From Alisma plantago-aquatica (Eukaryota; Streptophyta; Magnoliopsida; Alismatales; Alismataceae), in NCBI GenBank assembly GCA_963693085.1, contig OY856413.1, forward strand, positions 473,559,379 to 473,623,378: a DNA stretch of 64,000 nucleotides, in the 5' to 3' direction. The notes beneath the pieces were generated by a model. It did no database searches. It saw only the letters and a program-made list of their open reading frames with translations, and was not told the DNA's origin. Numbering within the stretch: the stretch's first letter is position 1; the number at the start of each line of letters is the position of its first letter. The position numbers were made by a program, and so were the translations under genes. This document shows, piece by piece, positions 11,862 to 24,417 of this stretch.

Positions 11862-12231
11862 TGTGAGAAGAAATGAAGAGGAGAAGAAGAAAAGAACACC
11901 GATCAAATGTCGGCTGCTAGACACAGCAAACGTGAGAGAGGCTTGAGCCTACTCACTTGTATTTATATATTAGGGTAAGTACATGAGGTACAAAGAGAGA
12001 AAAGGAATAAAAATAAATTTTATAAATGAAATAGAACCGCTACTGGATTTGACGAGCCGCCGCTGCGCCGGTGTCGATGGTATCGACAAAATATTATCTC
12101 GAACCTGAATCGATCTCGATACCATCGACATGAATGACCAAGATGCCGATTGCTTCAACTCGAACCTGAACTGATCTTGATACTATCGACCGAGTGTCGA
12201 TAGTATCGACCGGGATGCAGATTGCTTCACA
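11862..12231 (-). repeat. Copia 3' LTR (370 bp)
   Basis: Begins TGTGAGAAG and ends TTGCTTCACA on the plus strand, next to the polypurine tract. The inner end carries several copies of short palindromic motifs such as GTCGATAGTATCGAC. Relative to the other LTR it has an expanded segment (about 12135-12190) that repeats a GATTGCTTCA / TCGAACCTGAA module, which accounts for the 39-bp length difference. Confidence 0.9.
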
Positions 12232-12246
12232 CTCCCCCTCAAGCTG
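12232..12246 (-). other. Polypurine tract of the copia element
   Basis: On the minus strand the sequence CAGCTTGAGGGGGAG directly precedes the 3' LTR. It overlaps the end of pol: the RNase H frame stops at TGA within it. This is the plus-strand priming site in the element's replication. Confidence 0.85.
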
Positions 12247-14164
12247 GAGAGTACACATCGTGTATGCCCAGCTTGCCACAGAGTCTCTGAAAGATTACTG
12301 AACCCAAAGGCTTTGTCAGGATATCTGCTAGTTGTTCCTCAGATCTGACATATGGTGTCACAATAGTGCCATCTTTTATTTGATCACGAATACAATGGCA
12401 ATCAACCTCTATGTGTTTTGTACGCTCATGAAAGATAGGATTCCTGGCAATGTGCATAGCAGATTGATTGTCACACTTGAGCTCCATAGATGGTAGAAAA
12501 GAATTTTTTAATTCAGATAGAACCGATTTGACCCATTTTAGTTCACAACATGCATGGGCCATAGCACGGTATTCAGCCTCAGTGCTAGATCTAGCAACCT
12601 TATGTTGCTTCTTACTTTTCCATGTGATAAGATGATCACCTAGAAAGGTACAATAGCCTGATGTAGATCTCCTATCAATATGATCACCAGTCCAGTCAAG
12701 ATCTGAATATCCTGTGAGAGGCAGAGTAGATGGAGGTGCCTTTGGTCTAGAATATGTGATACCCTTACCAGGAGCACTTTTCAGATATCTCAGAATTCTG
12801 CAGACTGCTGTCCAGTGTGATTGTCGTGGAGAGTGCATATGTTGGCTTACCACACCCACAACAAAAGAAATATCAGGTCGAGTGACTGTTAGATATATTA
12901 ACTTGCCCACTATTCTCCTGTAATATCCTGGATCTTGATACTCAACATCATCAACAACCTCTTTGATGTGATTATCCATTGGTGTAGATACCGGTTTAGA
13001 TTCAGCCGTGCCTGTCTCCTGTAGTAAATCAAGCACATATTTCCTCTGAGATAAATTGACACCTGTATGAGATCTAAGCACTTCAATGCCTAGAAAGTAT
13101 CTTAGTTTGCCCAGATCCTTTGTATGGAAGTGTTTTTGCAAACCTTCTTTGACACGAGATATTCCCATAGTGTTACTGTCAGTAATTACTATGTCATCAA
13201 CATATACAATAAGAATAATGGATCCACAAGAAGAGCTAGAGTAAAATAAGGAATGATCAGTCATGGAGCGAGAAAAACCCATCTGAAGAATAACTTCACT
13301 GAACTTGTCAAACCAAACTCTAGGTGACTGTTTCAGCCCATATATAGCTTTCTTTAATTTGCATACTTTCTGACACTCCCCCTGAGCAACAAACCCAGGA
13401 GGTTGCTCCATATATACCTCTTCCTGTAGATCACCATGGAGAAACACATTTTTTACATCCAGCTGAAACAGTGGCCAATCAAAGGTAGTAGCAAGAGAAA
13501 TAATGATCCGCACAGAATTCAGGTAAGCAACAGGAGAAAAGGTTTCAAAGAAGTCAACACCATAGGTTTGGGTGTAGCCCTTTGCGACCAATCGGGCTTT
13601 CAACCATTCAACTGATCCATCCGGATTGTGTTTGATAGTGAAAACCCATCTACAACCCACTACTTTCTTTCCTTCAGGAAGATCAATAAGATCCCAAGTG
13701 CCATTATTTAAGAGAGCTGACATCTCAAGTTGCATAGCCTGTTTCCAGCCACTGTTCTTCATAGCATCATAATGATTTCTTGGTATAGGCACAGAATCAA
13801 TCCCAATAGAGAATGTAAGAGCCTGCTTAGATAGATGAGACAGGCAACATACATTTGTAATAGGATGTTTAATAGTACATGACCTAGTACCTTTCCGAAC
13901 AACAATAGGAAGATCGAGGTCTGATGTCTCGGTAGGAATCTCTTGAGTAGAAGGCGATGATGAGGGCTCAGGGACTGATGTCGCTACTTCTTCTGGATCT
14001 TGCCTGCCTCGCCTATGGTAAATATGTGTAATGTTCAATGGTAGGTCTATCTCCTGCTTGTTCATCCAGAATAGAAGTAAAATCCAGAATGATAGGTGGC
14101 ACTCCCTCACTCTGCACCGATGGTGCAATTCTCTCATTCTGTATGTTTGGTGTCTCTCCCTCAC
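12239..14164 (-). pseudogene. Copia reverse transcriptase and RNase H domains (3' part of pol)
   Basis: Open over 641 codons, but it is only the 3' part of a broken polyprotein. RT begins near residue 135 (WKQAMQLEM...TWDLIDLP). Motifs visible are GCRWVFTIK, ARLVAKGYTQ, FQLDVKNVFLHG (residues 233-244; the family usually has Ala where this has Val), YGLKQSPR.W and the catalytic YVDD at 321-324. RNase H follows with GYSDLDW (about 485-491), RRSTSGYC, SSTEAEYRA (526-534), CDNQSA (564-569) and LADILTKPL (612-620). The catalytic acidic residues appear present. The first 45 codons are in a frame that does not continue the upstream polyprotein. A frame shift near 14010-14030 separates it from the integrase-side frame. 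The stop lies in the polypurine tract. Confidence 0.9.
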
Positions 14165-14182
14165 TCAACTGCTCCCCCTTGC

Positions 14183-15071
14183 TCATAGCATTGGAGAAAT
14201 ATGGAGTGGTCTAATGAAAGGTGACGTCCCTAGACACAAACATGCGGCGAAGGCTAGGATAGTAACACTTGTATCCTTTGCTAGTATTAGAGTAACCCAG
14301 GAACAGTGTTTTAATGGACCTAGGAGACAGCTTGTCGGCCTTACTAGGAGACAGCTTGTCGGCCTTAGGGTCAAAGTTATGGACAAAGGAAGTGCAACCA
14401 AACACTCTAAGAGGAATAGGAAAGGGGAGTCCTTGGGACGCAACACAGAAAACGGAGTCTGTCCGTGAAGAACAGAAGAGGGTTGTCTATTAATCATGAA
14501 ACAAGCAGTTAAAAGAGCTTTAGACCAAAACTTCTTGGGCACATTGGATTGAAACATAATGGATCGAGCAATATCAAGAAGATGGCGATTCTTCCTCTCT
14601 GCCACCCCATTTTGCTGAGGGGTGTGAGGACAAGAAGTGCGATGAATCATACCAACCGAGTTGCAAAAATCAGACATAGCCTTTTAAACATACTCTAAAG
14701 CCATTATCAGACTGGAGAATTTTTATATTGCAATCGAACTGGACTTTAATTTCAGTATGAAAATGTTTCACAATAGACAACACAGACTCTCTACTTTTAT
14801 TAAGGTAGACCCATGTCATGCGTGAGAAATCATCGACAAAGGAGATAAAATAACGAAAACCATTATAACTCTGGTCTTTTACAGGACCCCACACATCACA
14901 ATGCACTAACTTAAAGGGACACGAAGCCCGCTTATTGACTCGACTGGGATAGGATAACCTATGATGTTTGCCCAGTTGACATGACTGACACTCTAATGAA
15001 GATAATTGGGACAGCTCTGGTTCCAACTTCCGCAGGTTCTCCAAAGAAGGATGCCCATATCTGCAATGCTA
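14183..15071 (-). pseudogene. Copia integrase, with stop codons and frame shifts
   Basis: The zinc-binding HHCC region is visible (HCRYGHPS, then CQSCQLGKHHR near 15065-14970). The catalytic core shows the first Asp in HCDVWGP, the second in SDNG, and the Glu in NGVAERKNRHLLD. Defects: a TAG at 15069-15071 where the family has Trp before HCR.GH; a frame change near 14680, just after SDNG, with a further stop; and another shift near 14405, before FGCTSFVHNFDPKADKLSP. A 24-bp direct duplication (14321-14368) repeats KADKLSPS in frame. The domain sits between protease and RT, which defines the copia superfamily. Confidence 0.88.
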
Positions 15072-16490
15072 TAGTAAGGGGGAACCACTCAACAGGATGG
15101 ATGGAGAAGGAGAAGGAATTTGGCGAGGCAGACTGTCACCGTTGAAAAGGTAGAGATCACCTTTCCTAGGCCCCCCACCAATCGTCTTCATACTCTTGAG
15201 ATCGTGTAATATGAAACAAGAAGGTCCAAATATTACCCAACATTTTAGAGTGACAATCAATTTGGCAACAGAAAGAAGATTAAAAGGAAATTCCAGTACA
15301 AAGTGAACAGATTTAAGATCAATCTTGGGTGTTAGGGAGACAGATCCACTAGCTAACACTCTCTTCATTGAACCATCTGCCAGTGTAATAGATTGGTGAG
15401 GAATAGATGAGTCAATAGTGTGGAGCAATCTCCTCATACCAGTCATATGTTGTGAGGCGCCAGAGTCAACCACCCAAGATGAGGATGAGCCAGATGCTAT
15501 GAGAGATGTAGCCTGATTACCAGCAGTAGATGCTAGATTTGCTGATGAAGAAGATGATGATGACCCCATACTCATGTGTTGTGTCGCCTGAATGAACCGA
15601 TCATATTCCTCTTGGGTAAGAGTGATGTCGGTGCCAGAGATAGTACCCACAGTTGTAGAGGATGAGGATCCAATGGTGGTGGCACAATGTGCTGCTCCCA
15701 CAGGTGGTGCAACAGGTCTCCCGTGTTTCTTCCAACACTTCTCTACTGTATGTCCTGCTTTGTCACAAAAGGTACACTTAGGACGTGTCCCACGTCCTCT
15801 ACCCATACCAGGTCGTCCTCCTCGTACCGTAGCAGCAACAGAAGCATGAGATTCTCCAGAAGATATAACAGAAACAAAGGAAGCAGACTCAAATAGAGAT
15901 TGTTGGATCCTTGAATAAGCCTCCACAAGACTAGGTAGCTTGTCAGTAGCCAGAATAACGCTCCGAGCGGAGCTACAAGCCGAGTTTAGCCCAGATAAGA
16001 ATTTGACTATAACAAGATCATCTCTATCCTTTATCTGTTCAGCAACAACCACATGATGATAATAACTTAGCTCTTGAGCAAGAGCCTGAACCGCCCCAAA
16101 ATACTCCTCAAGAGATCGGTCACCCTATTTCTCAGCAAACAGACGATCATAGATCATAAATTGACGGAGAGCATTCTTCTCTTGAGAATAATGTTACTTC
16201 ACCACGTCCCATATTTCCTTGGCCGTAGAGTAGAACATGAACCTTGCGGCAATTGCAGGTTCCATACTATTCCACAACCAAGTCTTCACAAGACTGTCAT
16301 GACGCTTCCATTCAGCATACCCTTCGTCAGTAGATGCCTTGGGACCCGAGTCAACATGCCTTGCTCTGTCGCGAGCCTCCAAGACGGTGTGGATGGCATT
16401 CATCCATAGAAGATAATTTTTCCCGTTGAGCTTGATGGAGGCGATAAGTGACACTTCGTTGTAGATTGTAGGTGTCTTGATATCCTCCAT
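15069..16490 (-). pseudogene. Copia gag and protease, two nonsense mutations
   Basis: The frame starts at 16490 with MEDIKTPTIYNEVSL, a typical copia gag start (LNGKNYLLW motif, then WDVVK). It continues in one frame to 15069, apart from a TAA at 16194-16196 and a TAG at 16125-16127. A CCHC zinc knuckle CTFCDKAGHTVEKC lies near 15776-15735. The aspartic protease active site follows as WVVDSGASQHMTG near 15476-15438. Between them is a Ser/Thr-rich linker. Gag would form the virus-like particle and the protease would cut the polyprotein. This copy can make only fragments. Confidence 0.9.
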
Positions 16491-16897
16491 TGTAGAACGG
16501 AATATGTGACGGATTGATACACGTCAAATAGATTGTGGTAACGGAGAGATACACGTCACACACAGAAGAAAAACAAGGAGAAATGTGTTACTTACGCATT
16601 CACAGCCTCCAAATGATCTTCCTAATCACACATGGAGGAGGTGTGACTAGGATGATGGCTGAGACGAAACTAGTCCTCCAGTTGTGTTTTTAGGTGATCG
16701 TTGGATCACCCGGAGATCCCCAAACGCTTTGTGATGGAGGCTACAGTAGAGTTGGATATCTACCGCAGACCCAGAGTAGCCGACGGTGGTTCTACACAAT
16801 CGGTGGATTACGCCAAGTCGACGGGTGGGAAGTAGCCAGCCGCCGGAGAGGGTGAGATCCGACGGTGAGAGGAAGGAGAATCCCTAGATCGATCTCC

Positions 16898-16909
16898 ACT
16901 CTGATACCA
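16898..16909 (-). other. Primer-binding site of the copia element (initiator tRNA-Met)
   Basis: On the minus strand TGGTATCAGAGT follows the 5' LTR directly. The first 11 bases match the complement of the 3' end of plant initiator tRNA-Met (TGGTATCAGAGC). Confidence 0.88.
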
Positions 16910-17240
16910 TGTGAGAAGAAATGAAGAGGAGAAAAAGAAAAGAACACCGATCAAATGTCGGCTGCTAGACGCAGCAAATGTGAAAGAGGCTTGAGCCTAC
17001 TCACTTGTATTTATATATTAGGGTAAGTACATGAGGTACAAAGAGAGAAAAGGAATAAAAATAAATTTTATAAATGAAATAGAACTGCCACTGGATTTGA
17101 CGAGTCGCCGCTGTGCCGGTGTCGATACCATCGACATGAGTGTCGATGGTATCGACAGAATATTATCTCGAACCTGAATCGGTCTCGATACTATCGACAT
17201 GAATGTCGATAGTATCGACCAGGATGCAGATTGCTTCACA
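16910..17240 (-). repeat. Copia 5' LTR (331 bp)
   Basis: TGTGAGAAG...TTGCTTCACA, matching the 3' LTR over most of its length. Palindromic GTCGATGGTATCGAC and GTCGATAGTATCGAC motifs stand near its outer end (17118-17219). Confidence 0.9.
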
Positions 17241-17245
17241 TTAAG
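17241..17245. repeat. Target-site duplication of the copia element (right)
   Basis: TTAAG, identical to 11857-11861. The following CATATCCACAACATAAGTAT continues the interrupted LTR A. Confidence 0.9.
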
Positions 17246-18078
17246 CATATCCACAACATAAGTATATCTACTATCTCTTAATTGTACTAAGTATCATATT
17301 TATGTAAAGAGAACAAATAAGGGTTATCATCCAATGTGAAGCGTCATGTATAACCCTAAACAGATATGTTATACGGCTGTATTACATCTTTTATTATGCC
17401 CCGAGGAATTTGAGGATACCACTCAAAGTCCAACTGACCACTGCTAAGTCGAAATCAGTGCCATACAAGATCTAGGAAGAGCTGGACTCCTAAGATCTTC
17501 TTCGCCCCCAGTCAGTACGGGTCCGCCACAATGACACATAAGGTCAAGCTCTAACAGCCTAGTCCGTCCTTGGTACAGGTCACGACACTAGTGAAAGGAG
17601 GCGGGTACGCATACCCTATCATCCCAGGTACAACTGCAGTTGTCCTCCAATCTTGTCACATATATAATCACCGAGACACGACCGCAATTGTTCTCAATCA
17701 CAACAGATGTATGAGGCATGACCATAGCCAACCTCTACAATTTGCATTGTGGATGACATCAATATATCCTCAACTTGCCACCCCCACATACTCAACAATA
17801 TGCGCTCCGAGTTTCCCTTAGGAATACTCGTTTCACCATCTGGCAAATTCTGACACTCAGATGGATCTATGGCACAGGGTGCTACATAATTAGAGTTTCA
17901 CTTGATTAGTTATGCCAATTGGGTGCATTAAGGCTGCATCAAACAAGTGGACATACAAACCCTAATTCACTTCTAGCAAGCATATAAATATTACAGCTTT
18001 GAAAAGATATAAAATGTGTGAAACATAATTTCTCATCTCATCATTACATGGTACTATTCACTTTCCATTCATGAGACC

Positions 18079-18325
18079 ACACTAGTCATCATACTATCAC
18101 AAGATAATAATCTTTTTCACAATATCACATGGTATCAACCCTTATCAACATAAGAGGATTACACCTCATTCAGGGCTCAACCATGCCCAAAGGTCATTAA
18201 CACCATCATACTATCACATGATATAAATCCTTTTCACAATATCACATGGTATTAACCCTTATCAACACAAGAGGATTACACCTCATTCAGGGCTCAACCA
18301 TGCCTAAAGGTCATTAAGACCATCA
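18079..18325. repeat. Two-copy tandem repeat inside LTR A
   Basis: A unit of about 122 bp (CATCATACTATCACA...CAAAGGTCATTAA) occurs twice in a row with few differences. The same duplication is present in LTR B (about 48506-48740), so it belongs to the family and predates both insertions. Confidence 0.75.
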
Positions 18326-20929
18326 TATTATTCCCTGCAAGATCATCATTATCTTTACATGCCTTATAACAAGGCTCAACAACATCACTTATATATAATA
18401 CACCAGATCAACACAATATTGCATTAATGAACTAGGTTATATTCATAAACAATCATAGCAGAGTTATATTAACATTAAGAACATTCCTTTATTACATCAA
18501 CATGCAATGAATCTAGATATGATTAACTCTCATCATATTCATAATGCACATGTTTAGCATAAGAAAGTATCAACCATGTGGCTATGATAACTACCAATTA
18601 ACATACCAAGGTTATGATCATGTTAAGGAGGTTATTCCACCATCATTCCATCATATAAGAATGTTAAACATGAATTCTCATATTTATCTATTTGTATTAG
18701 AGTTAGGTTCAACATGATAAATTATATCAATGTTACTAAATAGCACTCATACCTAAACCCTAAGTCACAACATCCCCATTGGATCATGGATGCATAAGGT
18801 GAAGTATTACCATCACATTCCATACCATTCTCAAGTATGAATCCACACATAAATCAAGGTATAATGATTGGGTTATAACATACTAGGGTTTCAACAATAG
18901 TAACATAGTACTTCATGATTGCATTAGTCATTCAAGGACTATTATACCCAATTACCATCATTTAGTTATATTAAAGCTAGTTATAACAAGCTATACCTCA
19001 TTAGGGTTACATATCAACACAATATGGTTATCATCCCTTCTATTCTTATGAGTGAATAGGTAAGACTACCTTATTAAGGGTAACCCTCCATTTGTTTCAT
19101 CATCATTCAACCTGTATCACCATACCACAATGTCACCCAGAAGCATTGGATGTTTAAAAGGTAAGACCTTTGGTTGTTTACATAAGTAAACACCTTAGAT
19201 AAACCACCTATGAAGTCCTTGATTTGTGCTTTAGAAAGAGTCACCATCTAACCCTAGACATTCCTTGATTAACAACACAAAAAGTTCCATTGAGAGTAGG
19301 GTAAAACCCACAATCGACTGTTCAGTTAAAACAAGCCATCCATTGTCAACAAGTAAGCTCCTTAAGTTGATCATATAAAGGAAACTATCTAAATCCCATT
19401 ATTAGGACCAACATATTACATTATCCATCATTCCACTTTATTGGAGGAATAAACATTAGATCTTGACCATTAGGTCAAGTTCATATATTAAAACCATCGA
19501 TTACAGTATATGTTCGACCATTGCATCAAGTGACCCAAGAAACCATTAGTCTAAGGTTTAATTGATGCTAAAACTATATGATTAACTCACCATATATTGT
19601 AGAGACCTGATCCACCATCATTAGTGATCATTAAATCACTATAGGTTGTTAGATCTACACTATATTCATTAATCAACATCAAATATTAAGTTGATGTCAT
19701 CATTGATTGATAACATCAGTAGGGTACTTAATGGTTGATCATTATACTTCTAATTGATCCAAAACCTAACATAAGGGGGTGACCATAGGTTGTCACCATC
19801 ATTTGACACCCTTGATCACGACTATAGTTGCTATGAAGACAACACCATAGGGTTGTTGCAATGGTACCATCATCGGGTCATGGTTTATAGAAGAAATCAT
19901 CTTTAAACCTAAAATTGATCATTGTTTGATAGGTGCTTAGCACCATAGCTTGTCAAAACAACCTGATCCAAGTCATATAATACCTTAGGAATAATGTACA
20001 TAGGATCACATGTTCATATATAACTGAAATCAGAATAGGAAACATTATAAAAATCGAAATCCTAGTCAAGCATAGCTTTTTAGTGTATGGATCATCATTT
20101 TCAAGCAAGAACATGATATAGAAAGCAATAAACGTGGAGCAAGTTATAAAACTTACCTCTAATGAGAAGATAAAACCCCACACAGAAAAAATCTCGAGCA
20201 GATAGGGTAGAAAATCTAAGAGTAAGCTATGAATTCGTCCATCTAACACCTTTCTTCATCAAATGAGCAAACCTTAAGCATAAGGAGTAAGAAAGGTAGG
20301 GTTTTAGAGCTTTAGAGAAATTTCTACCATGGAACAACAAGGTTCCGACCTGGAAAAAGCTAGGAGGAAGGATAACAAAGAAATAGACAGATGAAAGAAG
20401 GGAATTCTTACACTTTTAGGTCAAGATTACTAGAAGGAAGCTTTTTCAACCCTAAAATGAAGTCAGTTTCAACCTTAGAGCCTTTCTCCAAGAAGATCCT
20501 CACTTTCTTCTTCCTTGGGCAGCAAAATTCGCAGATGAACAGAGGGAGAACAAGGTTGGGAGAAGGAGGGAGGCGGTGGAGAGAAAATGGCTCATTTTGG
20601 TGCTTGGGGATAAGTATATGACACTTTAAGATAAAGAAAAGGAAAAAGTTGAATTTCTAGTATCTATCCAAGTGTCCATGGCCTTAATTTATTAAGAATA
20701 TACAAGCACTCACACAAACAGCTCCCCCACCATGTGTATAGACCTGCTTAGCTTTCCTTTGTCGAATTTCCCAGCCAATCAAATAATTCATTACTTGATA
20801 GCTACTAAAGGTAGCTCAACCGTGAAGGGAAAAACCCTAAATTACCCTTGGAGAAAACAACATCAAACCAAGGTTTAAATAGGCACCCCATGGCTCAAAA
20901 AGCTCAAGAATTATGATATAATATCCAAG

Positions 20930-21776
20930 CTACGCCCCTGGGACTACCCCTGCCAAGCTAGATTTCCCCTACCAGACTAGCACCTATATGAGATCTCATA
21001 ACCCTCTCGAATTTAGGCTCCTAAAGAGCTTATTATGCATTCACAGTTGCCATTTTATCATCCTTTACATGACACCATAAAGCTTAATTTCATATTTGAC
21101 TCCATGTTTCTTGTTGTTCGTTAGCTTAAATAAGAATCGCATGCAACATGTGAAGAGGATGTCAAATATGCTTCAGATGCTTCACCAACCCATTTGACTA
21201 GTATGGAAATTTTCCATTACAAAATAAAACTAATATACATCTTCTACCACTCCCATCTAGTCCACACACACCATAGGCAAGGACAAAGAATAGGCACAAC
21301 ATGGTATACTTCCAAATTTTTTACAAGCGAATGTTGTTCTTATCTTGTTTCCATGCCCTCACTTTGTGTGGTGTATATAGTGCTCCCACCATGTTAAACC
21401 TTCAAGGTAAGTGAGAATCAAAGCCATCGGTATAACTTCATGTGTACTTTGAACCAAAGCTTCAAAAAGAATCATTGACCTCCTTAATACTAGCCTGTGT
21501 ACAAATTGATATGTCCTATTTTGTACTTAGAACATGCATAAACTTCATGCTCACATGAATGATGAAATCTCATTGGCATCATTACACATATTCATAAAGT
21601 AATGAATTGCCTTCCTCCCTAATGAGCTTGACGAAAGACCATGTAGCCATATTATTCCATATGCTTTTAATTGGTGTCCCAGATGCCCCTTAGGTAGGAC
21701 TGTGACCTGGAGAGCCTTGGTTGCTGTTTTCTTCATTCAAAGTCCTTTTCTCTCTACTATATTTTTAGTAATAGAT
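20930..21776. other. Unassigned stretch between LTR A and the tandem repeat
   Basis: Begins abruptly where homology to LTR B ends, with a GC-richer piece (20930-21020). No long open frame and no recognisable transposon end were found. Confidence 0.4.
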
Positions 21777-24274
21777 TTCCTTAGTTGGACAAGATCTTAC
21801 ATGAACTTTCTAAACCATCGTTTCTCTCCACCCATATTTCATTATTTGTTAGCATGAACCATTATAATACTTATACAAATGAAACAATGAGCTACTTATG
21901 TTAAGTTTTTGAGGTCCACATTTTATTAAGATCATTTCTTAGGAACTTGGCTCACTTGGCTTGATTGTGTAATAAAAGAGTTGTGGCCTCCACCTCCTTG
22001 GCCCAAATGTTATAGAAGGTCTTACCGAATATCTTCCAATAGGACAATAAAAGAATTAATGAAAAAGGCTTATATTTCTAGTTCTTCACCATTTTATCCT
22101 AGAGGATGGTTAGTTCAATCGCTTTTAACATTTTGAGATATATGTATTCCTATAAAAACTCAAAAACCTAGTCTTCATTTTCCAAGAAATGACCATGTTT
22201 TATGTAATGAATTGATGAGATAAACCAAGTTGTCGTTCACCCATGGCACTCTAACTAACATTAAATAGAATGACCGTTGAACATATCCATAACAATATTG
22301 AGTGTTTTTAAAGTGTCTGCATACAAATTATTAACATTTATAGAATAATCTTGACTAGTTCCACACCATACTCTTACAAGGAGGTTTTTATCTTCATCTT
22401 AGAGGTTGTCCTTAAAATATTAATCTCTTATTAGATTCACGTCAAGTATGAAACACCCATTAGAATCATGGAAACCATTTCTTAACAACTTGAGGACTTA
22501 GCCTCATGGAATTTGAAGCTCGCTTCTCCCTCTTCTTTGTACTTGTGAATCCTTCAACACATTTTGACACATCCAACCTCTAATATTTTCATCTACTATC
22601 AAGGAAATACATATCGTCAACATGAGTGTTGGTCCTCTTGTCAAGGATTTGTAGACACAAATAGCTCTCAATCATTTGGATGGGTCATTCAAGAAAATGT
22701 CATTATGCTTCCCATCTATGAAGCCTTCTTTTGAGTTAGTACTTAGAGTATATAAGAAACAAGTTTAGGTGTCTTATAAATCCAAAAAGGAATTCACCTT
22801 AAAAATATACTTCATTGGAATTATACTTCTAAAGTATATAAGAGTACTAGTTATTGCCCTTCCTCGGGTTCTTTTTTTTAATTCATGGTCATTTCCAGGC
22901 TTGTATCATATAAATTTGCACCTCGTGTCTTACCTTCCTTTCCCTTCAATGGATTATCTAATGGAAATGGAGGGTCAAGTGACCACCAAGAATTGAGATT
23001 ATTCAAATCTATTGCATTTACTATGAAGGTCACATTTTTGTAATTTTTCTAATGGGAAGGTTATTCCATTACTAAGCTTTTTTCTTGCATTCCATGTGAA
23101 TGTTTTTTTTTGTTGAGAATAAAATCAAACACAATGATTGTGTGATTCAACTATTCTAAAAATAATGTATATTCTTATACAAATAACTCTTCTTCAATAT
23201 TTTTTTATTCATTACGGTCAATGACAATAAGCATTGAACAAGTAATGTTTATGAAATATGATATGTAAATAAAAATAATGAAAAATATTTGATCCCTTTT
23301 ATTGCATAACATATCCTTATGTGAGAGAGGGAAAAGGAATCATGTCACATAAGTTGGGGAATCATGAATACTATGAGAGAGAGAGGCATCATTAACATCC
23401 CATTTGAGGAAAGATTAGAAGAATGCACATTTGTTTCAGATAGTCATTAGTTTTATTATTTGAATTATTTTATTTGATAAAAGAAAACTACATGTCATTC
23501 AAACCAAAAAATATATATGCATAAAATTAAACCATAAGTGTGCTTATATTTTTCCATGGCACATATTTGTTCACAATATGGAACACAAAAACTCTTGTCT
23601 TATTGTTATACATTAACACATTATAGGATTGTATTCGAGAATTTTTATTCAGAAATCAATAAAATATATATTATTATAAATATATAATAGATGATTATGA
23701 AAATAAATAGTACACAAAAGAAAAAATTATTGCTTTTACATGGGGCATTGGTAATTGAAAATAATTATTTTCATTAACAATGATTCTTAGACATTGTGAA
23801 ATTATTAAACACATCATTACATAATAAAGATTCTACTAGCTTCATTGTAGACACAATGATTAATAACACTTCATTTGATAGAAAGATACACCTGAAGCAT
23901 GGATAGGTACATAATTGTGAATCAATTTAAATCATTCAGAACTTGATACCACCTTAAGGTACATTTCATAAAAGATAAAGCATTTATTTCTCATTTGAGT
24001 TTCTTAATACATTACTTGCACTAATATATGACAATATAAGCTAAATATCATTTTACTACTTTGCATTTGTTTTCAGTCTAATTCACCATTAGAATACTTT
24101 AAGATAGGTCTGGACAGGAAACCAAACTTGACCATCAGACCAAATTAAACTTGACTAAATTGTCTGGTTAAGTCTGGTCTAGACGATTAATGTGGTCAAG
24201 TTTAGCTTGGAAATAATTCAAACGATCCTTAATTGGTCTGATCATGGTCTGGAAAACTATTTAAATTATCAGAA

Positions 24275-24305
<31 letters not shown>

Positions 24306-24417
24306 CATATCGAGAGAGAGAGTCAGGCTAGAATACACTCGAGTGTACAGATCACACGAATACACTCAAGTGTGTTTGCATATCAAGACTATTTTTTTAC
24401 AAAATGTAAACAATTGA
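21777..24417. repeat. Tandem repeat copy 1 (2,641 bp)
   Basis: The unit starts TTCCTTAGTTGGA and ends with the stretch TACACTCAAGTGTGTTTGC...TTACAAAATGTAAACAATTGA. The start of copy 2 follows immediately. It contains no intact gene; one short stretch (about 21975-22130) is coding-like but broken. Near its 3' end it has GGTCTGGACAGG / GGTCTGATC motifs and a compound microsatellite (GT, then GA, 24275-24322). The origin of the unit is unknown. Confidence 0.8.
24275..24322. repeat. Compound microsatellite (GT)n-(GA)n
   Basis: About 13 GT units, a short ATATACATATC spacer, then GA units. The same locus in the other tandem copies has a TA block in place of the spacer (30921-30994, 33588-33632), so its length changed after the duplication. 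Confidence 0.85.

Larger units (their letters stand above)
11862..17240 (-). mobile_element. Ty1/copia LTR retrotransposon, complete structure, coding region broken
   Basis: A 5,379-bp element in minus orientation. It has two LTRs with TG...CA ends, a primer-binding site complementary to initiator tRNA-Met, a polypurine tract, and gag, protease, integrase, reverse transcriptase and RNase H in the copia order. It is bordered by the TTAAG duplication. Several stop codons and frame shifts lie in gag, integrase and the integrase-RT linker, so this copy cannot make a full polyprotein. The RT-RNase H part is still open over 641 codons. The two LTRs differ in length by 39 bp and at many single bases, so the insertion is not very recent. 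I do not assign a copia lineage. Confidence 0.93.
11137..20929 (-). mobile_element. Gypsy-type long LTR (copy A), truncated and split by a copia insertion
   Basis: From TGATTCATTTGAAACA at 11137 the sequence aligns almost throughout with the LTR at 46923-51590. The alignment breaks only for the copia element and one duplicated TTAAG (11862-17245), then resumes at the next base. Without the insertion, copy A is about 4.4 kb. Homology stops at about 20929, so the last 240 bp of the LTR (its TGTAAGG... end in element orientation) are missing and no internal region follows. Flanks differ from those of copy B, so it is a separate insertion. It contains a duplicated segment of about 120 bp (18079-18325). 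It carries no protein gene. Confidence 0.8.
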
